Assembly: GCA_028671895.1 (NCBI GenBank)
Contig: CM053794.1
Coordinates: 18,834,501-18,898,500 of the forward strand
DNA length: 64,000 nt
Source of the DNA: Oenanthe sinensis
Lineage: Eukaryota > Streptophyta > Magnoliopsida > Apiales > Apiaceae
Direction: 5' to 3'
Shown: one piece after another, positions 10,438-21,741 of the stretch
How positions within the stretch are numbered: position 1 is the stretch's first letter
Layout: each line of letters begins with the position of its first letter
Notes under the pieces: model-generated
What the model saw: the letters and a program-made list of their open reading frames with translations, nothing else
Database searches by the model: none
What the model was told of the DNA's origin: nothing
Made by a program: the position numbers and the translations under genes

Positions 10438-13400
10438 ATATGTCTTACTGCTAAGATCAAATCAAAATCATGGATCATCGATAGTGGATGTACAAGACAT
10501 ATGTGTGGAGACAAAGCTCAATTTATTAATCTCAAATTCAAGAAAGGTGGAGGTGTCACAATTGGTGATAGTAAGACTCTTCCTATTCTAGGTAAAGGTA
10601 AAGTAGGTAATGACACAACTTTTATTGATAATGTTCATTATGTTAAAGGCTTAAAATATAATCTGCTTAGTGTAAGTCAGTTGCATGATGATGGTCATTC
10701 AGTTGTTTTTGATAAAGATAAATGTGTTATTACTGTTGCTACTAACCAGATTCCTCTAGTTGCTAGAAGGGAAGGAAATGTATATGTGTTAGACTTTGAA
10801 TTACAGGAAACAGCTTGCTACTTAGCTGCTGTTGATAATGATCCAACAATCTGGCATAGAAGATTGGGTCATGCTCACATGGACTTGCTCAACAGATTAT
10901 CTAGTAAGAAGTTAGTGAGGGGTTTGCCAAAATTAAAGTATGTCAAGACACAAGTCTGTGATGCATGTCAATTAGGCAAACAGATTCAAAGTTCTCACAA
11001 GGCCAAAAAGGTTGTATCTACTACAAAACCCTTAGAATTATTGCATCTAGATTTGTTTGGCCCAGAATCTTATAAAAGTATTGGAGGTAAACAATATGGT
11101 TTTGTTATTGTTGATGATTACACACGTTTTACTTGGGTTTTATTCCTTCGTACTAAAGATTCTGTTTTTAAAGAATTTGAGAAGCTAATTAAGGTTCTTG
11201 AAAACAAGCTGGATACAAGACTTGTAAGTATAAGAAGTGATCGAGGTGGTGAATTCAAGAAAGATTTTGTCACTTACTGTGAAGCAAGGGGCATCACTCA
11301 TGAATTCTCTGCACCTAGAACTCCACAACAGAATGGAGTAGTGGAAAGAAAGAACAGGTCTTTGGAGGAAACTGCTAGAACTTTATTGCAGGAAAGCAAG
11401 CTGCCAAGGAGCTTTTGGGCAGAAGCAGTGAACACAGCCTGCTATGTTCTTAACAGAGTGGTGATCAGGCCTATTCTTGAGAAAACTCCATATGAGCTGT
11501 TGAGGAACAAAAAGCCTAACATCAGTTACTTCAAAGTGTTTGGCTCAAAATGTTTTGTCCTCAAGAAAATCGACAGGGATGGTAAATTCGATGCTAAATC
11601 TTAAGAGGCAATTTTTCTTGGTTATTCTTTAACTAGTAGAGCATATAGAGTCTTTAATTTAAAGAAGCGCATTGTTGAGGAGTATATTGATGTTATATTT
11701 CATGAACCTAACAATGATCTGTCAAGAGATGAGGAAGATGATGCAGGTGATGATGATGGAAGCAATAAAACTACTGCAACATCAGGTAGTCAGCAAGCTG
11801 ACAAGACAAAGGAGCAAGCTGCTACAACATCTACTGCTCAACAGTCAGACAGTCAGCAAGCTGGAACAGCCAATCAGCCAGCTGACACTGCAATCTCAGT
11901 AGATGATACTATTGAACAGTTGTCTAAACTCAATCTAGGAGGGTCACAAACTCCTATAGCAAGGACTACAACTTCTGTTAGAACTGTTCATGAAGAGATA
12001 TCCCAACATTCTCTCCCCAAAGCTACAAGAACTGTGAAGAATCATCCACCAACACAAATTATTGGTGATGCTTCTGAGGGTGTCAAGACAAGAAGAGGGA
12101 AAGCAAACTTCTGTGCTTTTGCAGCTTTCCTAGCTCAAGAGGAACCCAAAAATGTTCAAGAGGCTTTGGAAGATGAAAATTGGATCATGGCAATGCAAGA
12201 GAAGCTGAATCAATTCAAAAGATGTGATGTGTGGGAACTTGTGGAAAAGCCTAAAGATGTCACAGTCATTGGTACTAAATGGGTCTTCAAGAACAAAGCT
12301 GATGAATTTGGTACAATTACAAGGAACAAGGCAAGGCTAGTTGCACAAGGCTACAATCAACAAGAAGGGATTGATTTTGATCAAACTTATGCACCTGTTG
12401 CAAGGCTAGAGTCTATAAGAATGCTACTTTCATTTGCATGTTACAAGAAATTCAAGCTTCATCAAATGTATGTCAAAAGTGCATTTCTTAATGGCTATCT
12501 CAAAGAAGAAGTTTATGTCAAGCAACCTCCGGGCTTCGAGCATGAAAAGTTTCCAAATCATGTCTACAAACTAAAGAAGGCATTGTATGGACTAAGGCAA
12601 GCTCCTAGGTCTTGGTATGAACGGTTAAGTGAATTTCTACTTAAAAATGGCTTTATTCGAGGTAAAATTGATCCAACTTTGTTTCTTAAATTTGATGGTA
12701 AGGATATACTTGTTGTTCAAATTTATGTGGATGATATTGTTTTTGGATCAACTAATGATGCCATGTGTGAGTGGTTTTCAAAGTGTATGCACAGTGAGTT
12801 TGACATGAGTATGATGGGTGAACTCAATTACTTTTTGGGTCTTGAAGTCAAACAAACAAAAGATGGAATCTTTGTGCATCAATCCAAATACATCAAGAAT
12901 CTACTCAAGAGATTTGGATTTGAAACTGTCAAGACGAAATCAACACCAATGAGTCAAGCCAGCAAGCTGACAACAGATGAAAAAGGTGTAGATGTTGATA
13001 TTCGTAAGTATAGAGGTATGATTGGTAGTTTACTGTATCTTACTGCTTTTAGACCTGATATAATGTATGCAGTTTGTGTATGTGCTAGATTTCAATGCAA
13101 GCCTAAGGAATCCCATTATAATGCTGTTAAGAGAATCTTTAAGTATTTAAGTGGTACTATCAATTTGGCTTTATTTTATCCTATCACAAATGCATTTGAT
13201 CTTGTTGGGTATAGTGATGCAGATTATGCAGGTTGTCACACTGATCGAAAGAGTACAAGTGGTGTTTGTGCATTTTTAGGCCAGAGTTTGGTCACTTGGC
13301 AATGCAAGAAGCAGAACTCTGTTGCTTTATCAACAGCTGAGGGGGAGTACTTGGCAGCTGGCAGCTGTTGCTCTCAAATGTTGTGGATGATACAAACACT

Positions 13401-13665
13401 AAGGGATTTTGGAATCAAATGTGGAAGGATTCCAATATATTGTGACAATACAAGTGCTATCAACATTTCAGAAAATCCTGTCAATCACTCAAGAACAAAG
13501 CATATCGATGTGAGACATCATTTCTTGAGAGACAATGTGGCAAAAGGGAAGATCAAGCTGATTTTTGTGCCTACAGAGTATCAGTTAGCTGACATCTTTA
13601 CAAAGCCATTGGTAGAAGAGAGGTTTTCTATTATTAGAAGGGAACTTGGCATGTGTAACATCTAA
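10438..13665 (+). pseudogene. Pol of element C: protease, integrase, reverse transcriptase, RNase H
   Basis: One frame runs from the TAG at 10435 to 13665, about 1,075 codons, broken only by a TAA at 11602-11604. In order: aspartic protease with IDSGC (Asp at 10480); integrase zinc binding with WHRRLGHAHMD and CDAC; integrase core with LDLFGP, IRSDRGGEF and the PQQNGVVERKN block holding the catalytic Glu; an acidic Gln/Ala-rich linker; RVT_2 reverse transcriptase with YVDD at 12724-12735; RNase H with [15 protein letters not shown] and CDN. In RT motif A the usual catalytic Asp is Tyr (TAT at 12469; [11 protein letters not shown]), while element H keeps QMDV. That and the stop make this copy unable to reverse-transcribe by itself. 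The end is standard for copia (HFLRD...FTKPL). Confidence 0.92.
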
Positions 13666-14177
13666 TCAGCAAGCTGAAACCAGGTTTTTCGTAATCTCAG
13701 CTTACTGAGTACCCTCTTAAACATTTGGTTAAATTGATTTATGTTACATGCATTATATAAATTTTGTGCCCGTTGCTGGTAGGTTGGTCCACTTACTTGT
13801 AAGTTGTGCATGTCTATTAGAGTTTCTATGTGTGTTAAATGCTATTAATTGTTTAAACATTGCTTTTAAATTGATAATCTAGTCTGTATTTAACTAGATA
13901 AGCCTTATCTGATTAGTTTTTAATTATATATAATTATCTGCTTATCTGATAAAAGATGTTTAGTTTATATAGGGCTGGGGGTTTTATAAAAACTTTTTAT
14001 TCAAATAATTCTCAAAATACACTCTCCTTATATTTTAAAAGAGGAGTTGTAGAGGCACTCCATTATCGGTATCTCAAGTTCATTTTTCCCAAACCCAAGA
14101 TTGGATCTAGGGTGTTCAACATCGTCTTTGGTAAATATACTCTTTCAGTGATTGTTTCAATCGGTCTCTATTTCAAG
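13666..14177. other. Spacer between pol and third ORF of element C
   Basis: An AT-rich untranslated stretch of about 510 bp. It begins with a copy of the C word AGCAAGCTGA (13670). The reading frame that starts at 13956 shows no protein-like pattern until the ATG at 14178, so I treat the upstream part as leader. Confidence 0.6.
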
Positions 14178-15483
14178 ATGAAGAGCACACGTCGTACTAG
14201 GGCTTCGGTCTCAGTTCCAAAGGACACCAAAAATAAGAGGAAGTTACTAGATGAGGAAGAGATTGTGGTTGTTGTCGATAGTGGTGATGAGTTCTCTGGT
14301 ATCAATCGCTCAGTGGATCGTGATTTGACTCCATCAAAGCGGCTCAAGTTTGGTTTTAAATTTATTCCAGAGGAATTAGAACAGAGGTTCCATGCACTTG
14401 ACCTAGGCAATCGCAGAGTCATTCCTGGAAAGCCTTTATCTGGTAAGACTTTCGTTTCTTGTGGTTCTTTCAGACTTAGGGTTTGAGTCGTTTCTAGTTG
14501 ATATGCCGAAAGATGTTTACCCAGACTATGTGTATGAGTTTTATACAAATTTTATTCCGGATCAGTTTGGTAATTATGTGTCTTTTGTTCGTGGGAAGAA
14601 GATAACTCTTAATGTTCCTGTACTTAATTGTATCTTAAGAGTTGAGAATGCCTCTGATTTGTCTGTGTACACCAAGAAGGGTCCCAAGGTGTTGGATGAT
14701 TTATCTACTTTAGATCAGTTGAATGCAATTAGGGGTATGCATGGTATACTTGAGTTTTGTTGTCCAACAACATCTTGTGTAATTCCCATGGCTAATTTGT
14801 TGTTCAAGATTTGCATATCAAATATTTGTCCTAGGCTGGGAAGCAGGTCTAATTTTAACTGTCAAGACATTGTGTTAGTTGCTATGTTGTTGCTGGGAAG
14901 AAAGTTTAATTTGTTTGAGTTAATTTTGAAGCATATGATGGATGTGTATGATGGTAACCCTGGTTGTGGTTTACCATATGGGTTGTTATTAACAAGGGTT
15001 TTTGATTGGTATGGAGTGGAGTTTTCTGATGAGGATAAGCACTCAGTAAAAGAGTTTTTGGATGGGAAGAGTTTGCAACAATCTCACTTGAAGGTGGAGA
15101 AGGATGGCACTTTGGTGCAGTTGGAGATTCCTACTCCTTCACCTATTGCTAAGTCAGCAATGGCAAGTGGTTCTAATTCTGAGATGCTACAGTTTGTTAA
15201 GAAAGTGAATACTGATCAGGTTCTAGTGTTTCAGAAACTAAATGAAGTACTGGATGAACTTAAGTTTTTGAGGGAGTGTGCTTTTGGGCCAAGGACTCCT
15301 GCTACTGTGTCTGCACACACTACCAGGTCTGGTGAAGATGCTTCTGCAGATTTGGATGGGTTGCAGGGTTTAGCTGATGCAGCAAGGAAAATGGTGGATC
15401 CAGTGGCTGAGAAGGTCAAGTCTAAATCTCCAGAAGACAAGATTGCAGCTGAGGATGCAGAGGAAGATCTTGTGGATGCCTAA
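14178..15483 (+). CDS. Third-ORF (env-position) protein of element C
   Basis: The ATG at 14178 opens a frame with a basic N-terminus and an acidic EEEIVVVV stretch. The main body is in the next frame (to 15483). The frames meet at a 31-nt segment, 14443-14473, that begins GTAAGA and ends TTCTTTCAG; leaving it out gives one uninterrupted frame of 424 codons. The region from about VYPDYVYEFYTNF to FDWYGVEF resembles the 'putative plant transposon protein' domain found in many plant retroelement ORFs (family recalled, not searched). A coiled coil follows (QVLVFQKLNEVLDELKFLRE), then an acidic tail. It lies downstream of pol, like the ORFs at 4646 and 21742. Thirty-one nt is far below usual plant intron length, so this may be a mutation and not an intron. 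Confidence 0.65.
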
Positions 15484-15504
15484 CTCTACTCTTTTAGATG
15501 ATTA

Positions 15505-15868
15505 AGGGGGAGTATTAGGAGAATTTGATGAATTTTTTATGTTTTAAAAATATTTTCTGGGGTTTTAGATTTTATTTCATTTTATGTTTGCTGGTATGTC
15601 TGAATATTTGGGTCTGGTTGTTATTTTTGGATAATTGCTAGTGCTACATGCTAGTAAGCATGTGTTTGGTTTGATGGATATTATTTGCTAGTGCATGTTG
15701 GTATGCATGTTTTATGAAATGCTATGATTTTGGTTTAAATCTAATTGTTAAATGCTTAGCATATCATATTTGCAATTTTATATCATGTGTTTACAGGATT
15801 GCAGGAATTTAGGGGGAGTATTTTATTCTCCTAAATTATTTTGTGATAATCATCAAAAAGGGGGAGAT
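15505..15868 (+). promoter_or_regulatory. Multiple polypurine tracts of element C
   Basis: AGGGGGAGTATTAG (about 15506), AGGGGGAGTATTTT (about 15810) and AAAAGGGGGAGAT (15856-15868) lie between the third ORF and the LTR; the last abuts the LTR. Repeated tracts of this type in front of the 3' LTR are a described Sirevirus trait. The rest of 15484-15868 is AT-rich and non-coding. Confidence 0.8.
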
Positions 15869-17101
15869 TGAAACCCTTTTGGATTTTGATGATCACTGTT
15901 AGCAAGCTGAAAGCTTGTATATCATATAAAATAGCAAGTTGTTATACATGTACTAACTTGGTTTTGCAGGTATTAGCTTACTGATATGTTTTATCAGTAT
16001 AATATGTTTAAGTACATTGACAGCAAGCTGAAAGTAGGAGAACAGGGCATTTTAGCGAGCTGACAGCAGAAAATATTCTGTCTCAGCAAGCTGATACTGG
16101 AACGCAGAAACTGTTGGATTTGCAAGGAAGTCCGATTTTCTTGGAGAATTTATAGGATCTTACTTGTACAAGTCTATCTAATATATATATGGTTATATAT
16201 TATATTAGAGCTCAGTTTTATCAAATTCAAACAGATTTTAATATTCAAATTAATTTTCCTATTTAATAGGAGTTGGAGTTTGACTAAAACTTATCTTCTA
16301 AAACTAACTCTTATCTATACTATATTGAGACTGATTTTAAATTGTTTCTAATATCTCTTATCCTCAATATACGTATGTTTAAACATATATAATATATCTT
16401 ATCTTAACTAATTCAAACATTGTAATTTCAACGTTAGTTTGGCTTTGATAAAATCGAATATATATATATACAAGTGTGTATAGCTTTTCTCTTCAACCAA
16501 GTGAAGATATACTGATTTGAAAAATACATACACACTTCTTCTCAAACTCAAAACGATCTTAGCAAATATCTTGAGCTCTATTATTCTATATAGTTATATA
16601 TATACGTGAGAGCTTATAGTTTGAGTTGTAAATTTCATTCACTTGTATTCGTTTGATTGTAATCCAGTTGTGGCTGGATTGCTAGGCTTGTGAAACAGGG
16701 TTCAAGGGAACTAGAAGTTAGAGAAGGCTATGCTAGGGTAGTATAGTGCTTAGAGGGCAGAATAGTTCAGTGGAACAGGTGTTTCAGCAAGCTAGGATCA
16801 GTTGCAAGGGATAAAGGGTGGAATATTATTGTAATCTGTAATCGTGGTTGATTTGATTAATAATATTCTCTCTTACCAGTTGGTAGGGGACCAGGACGTA
16901 GACCATAGGAGATTAGGGGTCGAACCTGGCTAAAAGTCTTGGTGTTATTTACTTTTTCTGTACTGCATTGCATATAGCAGCTAGCTGACAGTGTCTGTTA
17001 ATCAATCTTAGCTAGCTGACAGGTTTAATAACTTGGTAAAATTAAAATTGGTCATTGTTAGCCTTAACACCTATTCACCCCCCTCTAGGTGTGCATTTTC
17101 A
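15869..17101 (+). repeat. 3' LTR of element C (1233 bp)
   Basis: It starts TGAAACCC after the polypurine tract and ends GTGTGCATTTTCA. The C-rich tract TTCACCCCCCTCT lies at 17074-17086, 15 bp before the end. Copies of AGCAAGCTGA or close variants occur near 15901, 16021, 16058, 16085 and 16787. No 5' partner is in the window. Confidence 0.85.
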
Positions 17102-18519
17102 ATGTCTATGTGATTACAGATGTTAGGAAATTCTTGTTTCAATTAAATATATAATATTAACTTTTTTGTTCTTCATTTTATAGATATTGCATGTCGGGGA
17201 TAGAAGATGGATTTTTGACAAATAATTATGATGAATTATAAAATTTCGATTTCGTGCAAGAACTAAATTTTCAATTAAAATTTCACCGATACTTCAATAA
17301 ATTTCTTAACTTTACATAATATAGTTTCTTCATTCATATTAAAAGGTTTCAAAAACAAAGATAAATTTATGATTTAAGAAAAAAATTGTGACAAATTCTT
17401 GAATGTAATTTGACGATTTATATTATAATTTTTTTATATTGTGTTGATCAATTTTTAATGGTCAAAATATTGATAACCAGATAAATATTTTAAAGCATAT
17501 AAGAGCCTCCGTTGGAAATGTGTTAAAAATATTAATAGAAATAAACGTAAATTATTCAAAATATACACATAAGCAAAGTTTCAATATAAGCATTTTCTTA
17601 AAACTGATATTAAAGGTTAAAAAAACTGATAAAATTATGACAAATACTTGATGTAAAATTTGAGTTGTGCATTCCATTAATTGAATTCGAAATCTAATCT
17701 TATTTTAATTAATCATAACTGAAATTTATCAAAAAAGGTAATCGAAAACTAAACCGATATAACCAAATCGACATATTTTTTCAGTTAAAGTATAAAATAA
17801 TGGATTTATTATAATGGATTTTAAAATAATTGAAAATTATATTTTAAAATAAATTAAATATACTTTGTAATGATATACATTTTTAAATTTTTTATAATTA
17901 TATAATGTATGTAATTTTCAGTCAAATTATAATCAATTTAACCATAAAAATTACATACACTATATAATTATAAAAAGTATATTTAACCATAAAAATTACA
18001 TACACTATAAAATTATAATCAATTTAACCATAAAAAAATATTTAATATATTTTAAAATGTAATTTTTAATTCTTTAAAATTATAAAAAAAATAATTATTA
18101 ATTTTCCGTCAAAACTTAAGGACAGAGAGATTACTAAATTAATTTCTCGGTTTTCAAATTTATTTTATTTCGTCACCTTTGTTACTTCAGTTTAGTTGTC
18201 TCACTAGCTGTACCTTTCTTCAAATATCGCAGTGTATCAATCTGATCAGAACTGAAGAGTAGCAGTCTCATTTTTTAAGGAACAAGATATACTGGCAAAC
18301 AATATGATTTACATTATTGACAAACCAATTTTATGCAGTTTTAACATTCACACGTATTTCCCAAAATAAAACCTAATTCGAAATTTTGGTATATTTCTCA
18401 TTAATTATTTAATATTTACGATCCATATATTTAATAAACATAAGTGTATATAAATTGAAAACTGCAACACTCTTGATACTATTAGGCATCAGAGTTCTAT
18501 CTTGCACGAGAAAAACAAG
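17102..18519. other. AT-rich non-coding DNA
   Basis: This is the flank of element C. I see no reading frame or known element in it apart from the inverted repeat at 17894-17971. A direct repeat of part of that block (AACCATAAAAATTACATACA) follows near 17983. Confidence 0.6.
17894..17971. repeat. Inverted repeat, 25-bp arms
   Basis: The arms at 17894-17918 and 17947-17971 are complementary with one mismatch (ATGTATGTAATTTT against AAAATTACATACAC) around a 28-bp loop. It could be a decayed MITE or a simple hairpin. No clear target duplication is seen. Confidence 0.7.
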
Positions 18520-18654
18520 ATGAGTTGCAAGTTATTTATTTGTGGGATTGCCATCATGATAATTGTGAATATTGATGTGTTGGGTGTGTCGGGTTTTTCT
18601 ACTTGTAGCCTGTTAGAAAATGGAAAATTTAAGACATATATGTGTTCTTGATGT
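18520..18654 (+). CDS. Short ORF with signal-peptide-like start, broken by an insertion
   Basis: An ATG at 18520 begins a hydrophobic leader (MSCKLFICGIAIMIIVNID...) that looks like a secretory signal peptide, with a small residue near a plausible cleavage site. The reading stops at 18652. The part from 18558 to 18607 is repeated at 19258-19307, so the original exon may have been split by the 650-bp block between them. I do not recognise the protein. It could be the first exon of a host gene or chance. Confidence 0.3.
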
Positions 18655-19307
18655 AATTTTCGGAAATTAACCGATAGAAGTTGTTCCTTACTATAAGGAC
18701 TTAATCTTTCATGTTTAGATCTAAGACATTTTCTTAGTATAATCTATAGATAAATTGAGTAAAAGTTGTTTGCTCGAAAGGGATAAAATGAGTTGTTTTC
18801 ACATGATTAATTAATTTAATTATGATTTTAAATATTATGTTAATATGAATATTGAATCAGAGTTACTGTAAGAGTATACAGAGTTATTGTAAGAGTATAC
18901 CGGTTACTGTCAGTGTATACAAAGCTACTGTCAGAGTATACAAAATTACTGTCAGAGTATACTAGTTACTGTCAGTGTATACTAAGTTATTGTCAGAGTA
19001 TACAAAGTTACTGACAGAGTATACTAGTTACTGTATACAAAATTACTGTCAGTGTATACAAAGTTGTTGTCAGAGTGTATATATATATACTGTGACTTGA
19101 GCTGGGTCAGAGTTTATTAATAAACTCTGATGGACTAGGTCATCAGAGTTTGATAAACTCTGATGGAACTAGTAGTCAGAGTTTAACAAACCCTGATGGT
19201 CAGGTCAGAGTTTATAAACTCTGATGGGAATTCTGATGGTCAGAGTTTATAAACTCTGATAATTGTGAATATTGATGTGTTGGGTGTGTCAGGTTTTTCT
19301 ACGTGTA
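18558..19307. repeat. 50-bp direct duplication flanking a 650-bp block
   Basis: 18558-18607 and 19258-19307 agree in 48 of 50 positions by eye (GATAATTGTGAATATTGATG... to ...TGTA). The block between starts with TGTTAGAAAATGG just after a short AGCC and holds the word arrays listed next. The duplication is too long for a retroelement target site. Unequal exchange or a captured fragment is possible. Confidence 0.75.
18858..19257. repeat. AGAGTATAC minisatellite and CAGAGTTTATAAACTCTG palindromes
   Basis: 18858-19080 has about eleven units of 19-21 bp with the core GTTACTGTCAGAGTATAC. 19095-19257 has five palindrome-like units built on TCAGAGTTTATAAACTCTGA, separated by short GATGG-type spacers. 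The related words AGACTCTGA and AGAGTCTA recur in element H (21400-23180), so this may be LTR sequence of the H family. Confidence 0.8.
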
Positions 19308-19680
19308 ACCATTGTTCAAAATATCAATGATTAATCGCTGATTAATCCATGTTTGGTAGCCCACCGAACTGATTAAATTCCCGATTATTAAATTAATCAT
19401 TCCGATTAATGCCCGATTCATCCAATTAATCCCTGTTTCATGGATTCGCCATCTAATTCCGATTTTCGCTTTTACAACACTGCTTGTAATAGGAGATGTA
19501 AGTGTCATTTTATATTATTTATCTTTATATATGTCGCAAGCAGATACACGTAACTTTTTCTACCCATAATCTTTTTCTAAAAAAAATATGAAATTTATTT
19601 GTACCACACGTAACTTGTTATTTTTTTATCTCGTACAACTTTTATTTTAATTAAAATTTTGTCTTTGATAGATCATTCTA
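19308..19680. other. Non-coding stretch before element H
   Basis: It contains repeated GATTAAT/ATTAATC words (19325-19440) and then AT-rich DNA. There is no convincing gene. Confidence 0.5.
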
Positions 19681-21400
19681 TAACCTAGTATTAACACACA
19701 AATAGGAAATGATTTAGGGGGAGCTTTTAGTTCAAGAATCAATCTTCCAGCAGCTACAAAATGGGCAAGAGACCACACTCCTGACTTGATAATTGATAAT
19801 CCTGATAGTAGTGTATAGACAATGAAAACCACTCAAAATGAATGTCTATATAGTTTTTTCCTCTCAAATAATGAACCTAAAAAAATTGAAGAAGCCTTAA
19901 AAGACCCTGATTGGATCATTGCAATGCAAAAAAAAATAAATGAGTTTGAGAGAAATAAGGTGTGGGCACTTGAACAAAGACCAAGAAATAGATCAATTGT
20001 TGGTGCAAAATGGGTGTTTAGAAATAAGCTTGATGAGAATGGAACTGTGGTCGGTAACAAAGCTAGATTGGTTGCAAAAGAATACTCACAAGAGGAAGGA
20101 ATGGACTATGATCCAACCTTTACACCTGTAGCAATATTGGAAGCAATCAGAATGTTTCTTGTCTTTGCAGCTCATTCAATATTCAAAGTATATCAGATGG
20201 ATGTAAGAAGTGCTTTCTTAAATGGAAAATTAGAAGAATAGGTCTCTGTGGAACAACCACCTGGATTTTTAATCCAAAGTTTCCTGATCATGTTTACAAG
20301 CTAGACAAGGCACTTTATGGGTTAAAGCAAGCACCTAGAGCATGGTATGAACCTTTGTCAATTTTTTTCTTAAAAATGACTTCACAAGAGGTACTATTAA
20401 CAAAACTCTCTTTATTAGAAAACATAAAGGTGATATATTGCTAGTTCAAATTTATCTTGATGATATTATATTTGGGTCTACAAATGAATTTTTTTATGAA
20501 AAGTTTAGTAAAATAATATAGTCTAAATATGAAATGAGCATGATGGGAGAATTAAATTTATTTTTAAGACTTCAAGTCAAACAGACTAATGATGAGATTT
20601 TTATTAGTCAATCAATGTATGTTAAAGAACTTTTATAGAAATTTGATTTACAAGATTGTGCAAATGCCAAAACTCCCATGTTAACTGCCACTAATCTAGA
20701 CTCTGACCCCAAGGATAAGAGAGTTGACAATACTAGCTTTAGAGGCATGATAGGCTCACTACTGTATTTAACTACTAGTAGACCAGATATATTGTTTGCA
20801 TCATATCTGTGTACTAGATTTCATGCTGACCCTAGATAATCACATTTACTTGTTGTGAAGAATTTTCAGGTATCTCAAATGGGCGCAAACTCTTGGATTA
20901 TGGTATCAAAAAGAGAGTCTGATTTTTCACTAATTGGCTACTCAGACTCTGACTATGTAGGGTGTAAAGTAGACAAGAAAAGTACAACAAGTCAATGTCA
21001 ATTTTTAGGAAACACACTAATATCTTGGTTTAGCAAGAAACAACAAACTGTTTCAACTTCAACTGTTGAGGCTGGATACATAGCAGCTAGAAGTTGTTGT
21101 GCTCAAATTATATGGATGAGAAAACAATTACTTGATTATGGGTTAACTTTCTTAAATATTTCTATGTATTGTGATAATACAAATGCTATTAAAATTACAG
21201 AGAATCCTGTCCAACATTCCAGAACAAAGCACATTGATGTTAGATATTATTTTATTAGAGAACATGGTTAGAATGGTATTGTGAAACTCCTTTAAGTTTC
21301 AACTAACAAACAAATTACAGAAATTTTGAAAAAACCTCTTGATGAAGACACATTTTTAAGATTAGTAGGTGAATTAAGTATGTTAACTTTTTTAGAGTCT
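19680..21400 (+). pseudogene. Copia reverse transcriptase-RNase H of element H
   Basis: 19822-20240 reads cleanly as the RVT_2 start: EEALKDPDWIIAMQKKINEFE, AKWVFRNKLDENG, KARLVAKEYSQEEG and motif [12 protein letters not shown] with its Asp intact. A TAG stands at 20239-20241. After that the reading shifts frame repeatedly, but [12 protein letters not shown] and a YLDD catalytic box (about 20455) are recognisable. RNase H (YSDSDYVGC, STVEAGYIAA, CDNTNAIKI, TKHIDVRYYF) lies at 20930-21270, and degenerate C-terminal sequence runs to about 21390. Gag, protease and integrase are missing. A GGGGGAG motif lies at 19717. It resembles the RT start at 52990-53289 (element F). Confidence 0.88.
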
Positions 21401-21741
21401 AACCTTAGACTCTGAAGGATCTATAGACTCTGAGAGGTTTGCAGATTCTGAAGGTTCTAGCCTACAGACTCTGAAATGGTAAAAATTCGCGCTTGTAGAC
21501 TCTGATTATTTTTTAACCATTCAATTGACTAGAAATAGGTGGTAACGATTACTTTTTACTGGTTACAGGTTGTAGACTTGTGTGTATTGTATGTATTTCG
21601 AACAAAATAGAAACTTTCATACAATTTACTCACTTGTTTAATTACAATTATTTTTTAAGGCAAAAATACTCTCAAAACTTTTGCAAAGAACCCTAACAAT
21701 TTTCTTCAAGAAATTTCTTCAAGTTCATCTCTGTAACTCCA
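21401..21741. other. Pol to third-ORF spacer of element H, rich in AGACTCTGA
   Basis: About 340 bp of non-coding sequence. 21390-21510 carries several copies of AGACTCTGA or AGAGTCTA. The order pol, spacer, third ORF is the same as in element C. Confidence 0.65.

Larger units (their letters stand above)
9782..17101 (+). mobile_element. Copia element C (Sirevirus-like), from gag to 3' LTR
   Basis: Gag, protease, integrase, reverse transcriptase, RNase H, a third ORF, repeated AGGGGGAG motifs and a 3' LTR follow in order on the + strand. The part left of 9782 was separated by the insertion of element B. The integrase-before-RT order defines Ty1/copia. The extra ORF and the multiple polypurine-like motifs are typical of Sireviruses. 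Pol has one stop codon and a changed catalytic residue, so this copy is not autonomous. Confidence 0.85.

Noticed and set aside
13956..14177. N-terminal extension of the element C third ORF
   Set aside because: AT-rich, low protein character; the ATG at 14178 starts a sensible basic N-terminus.
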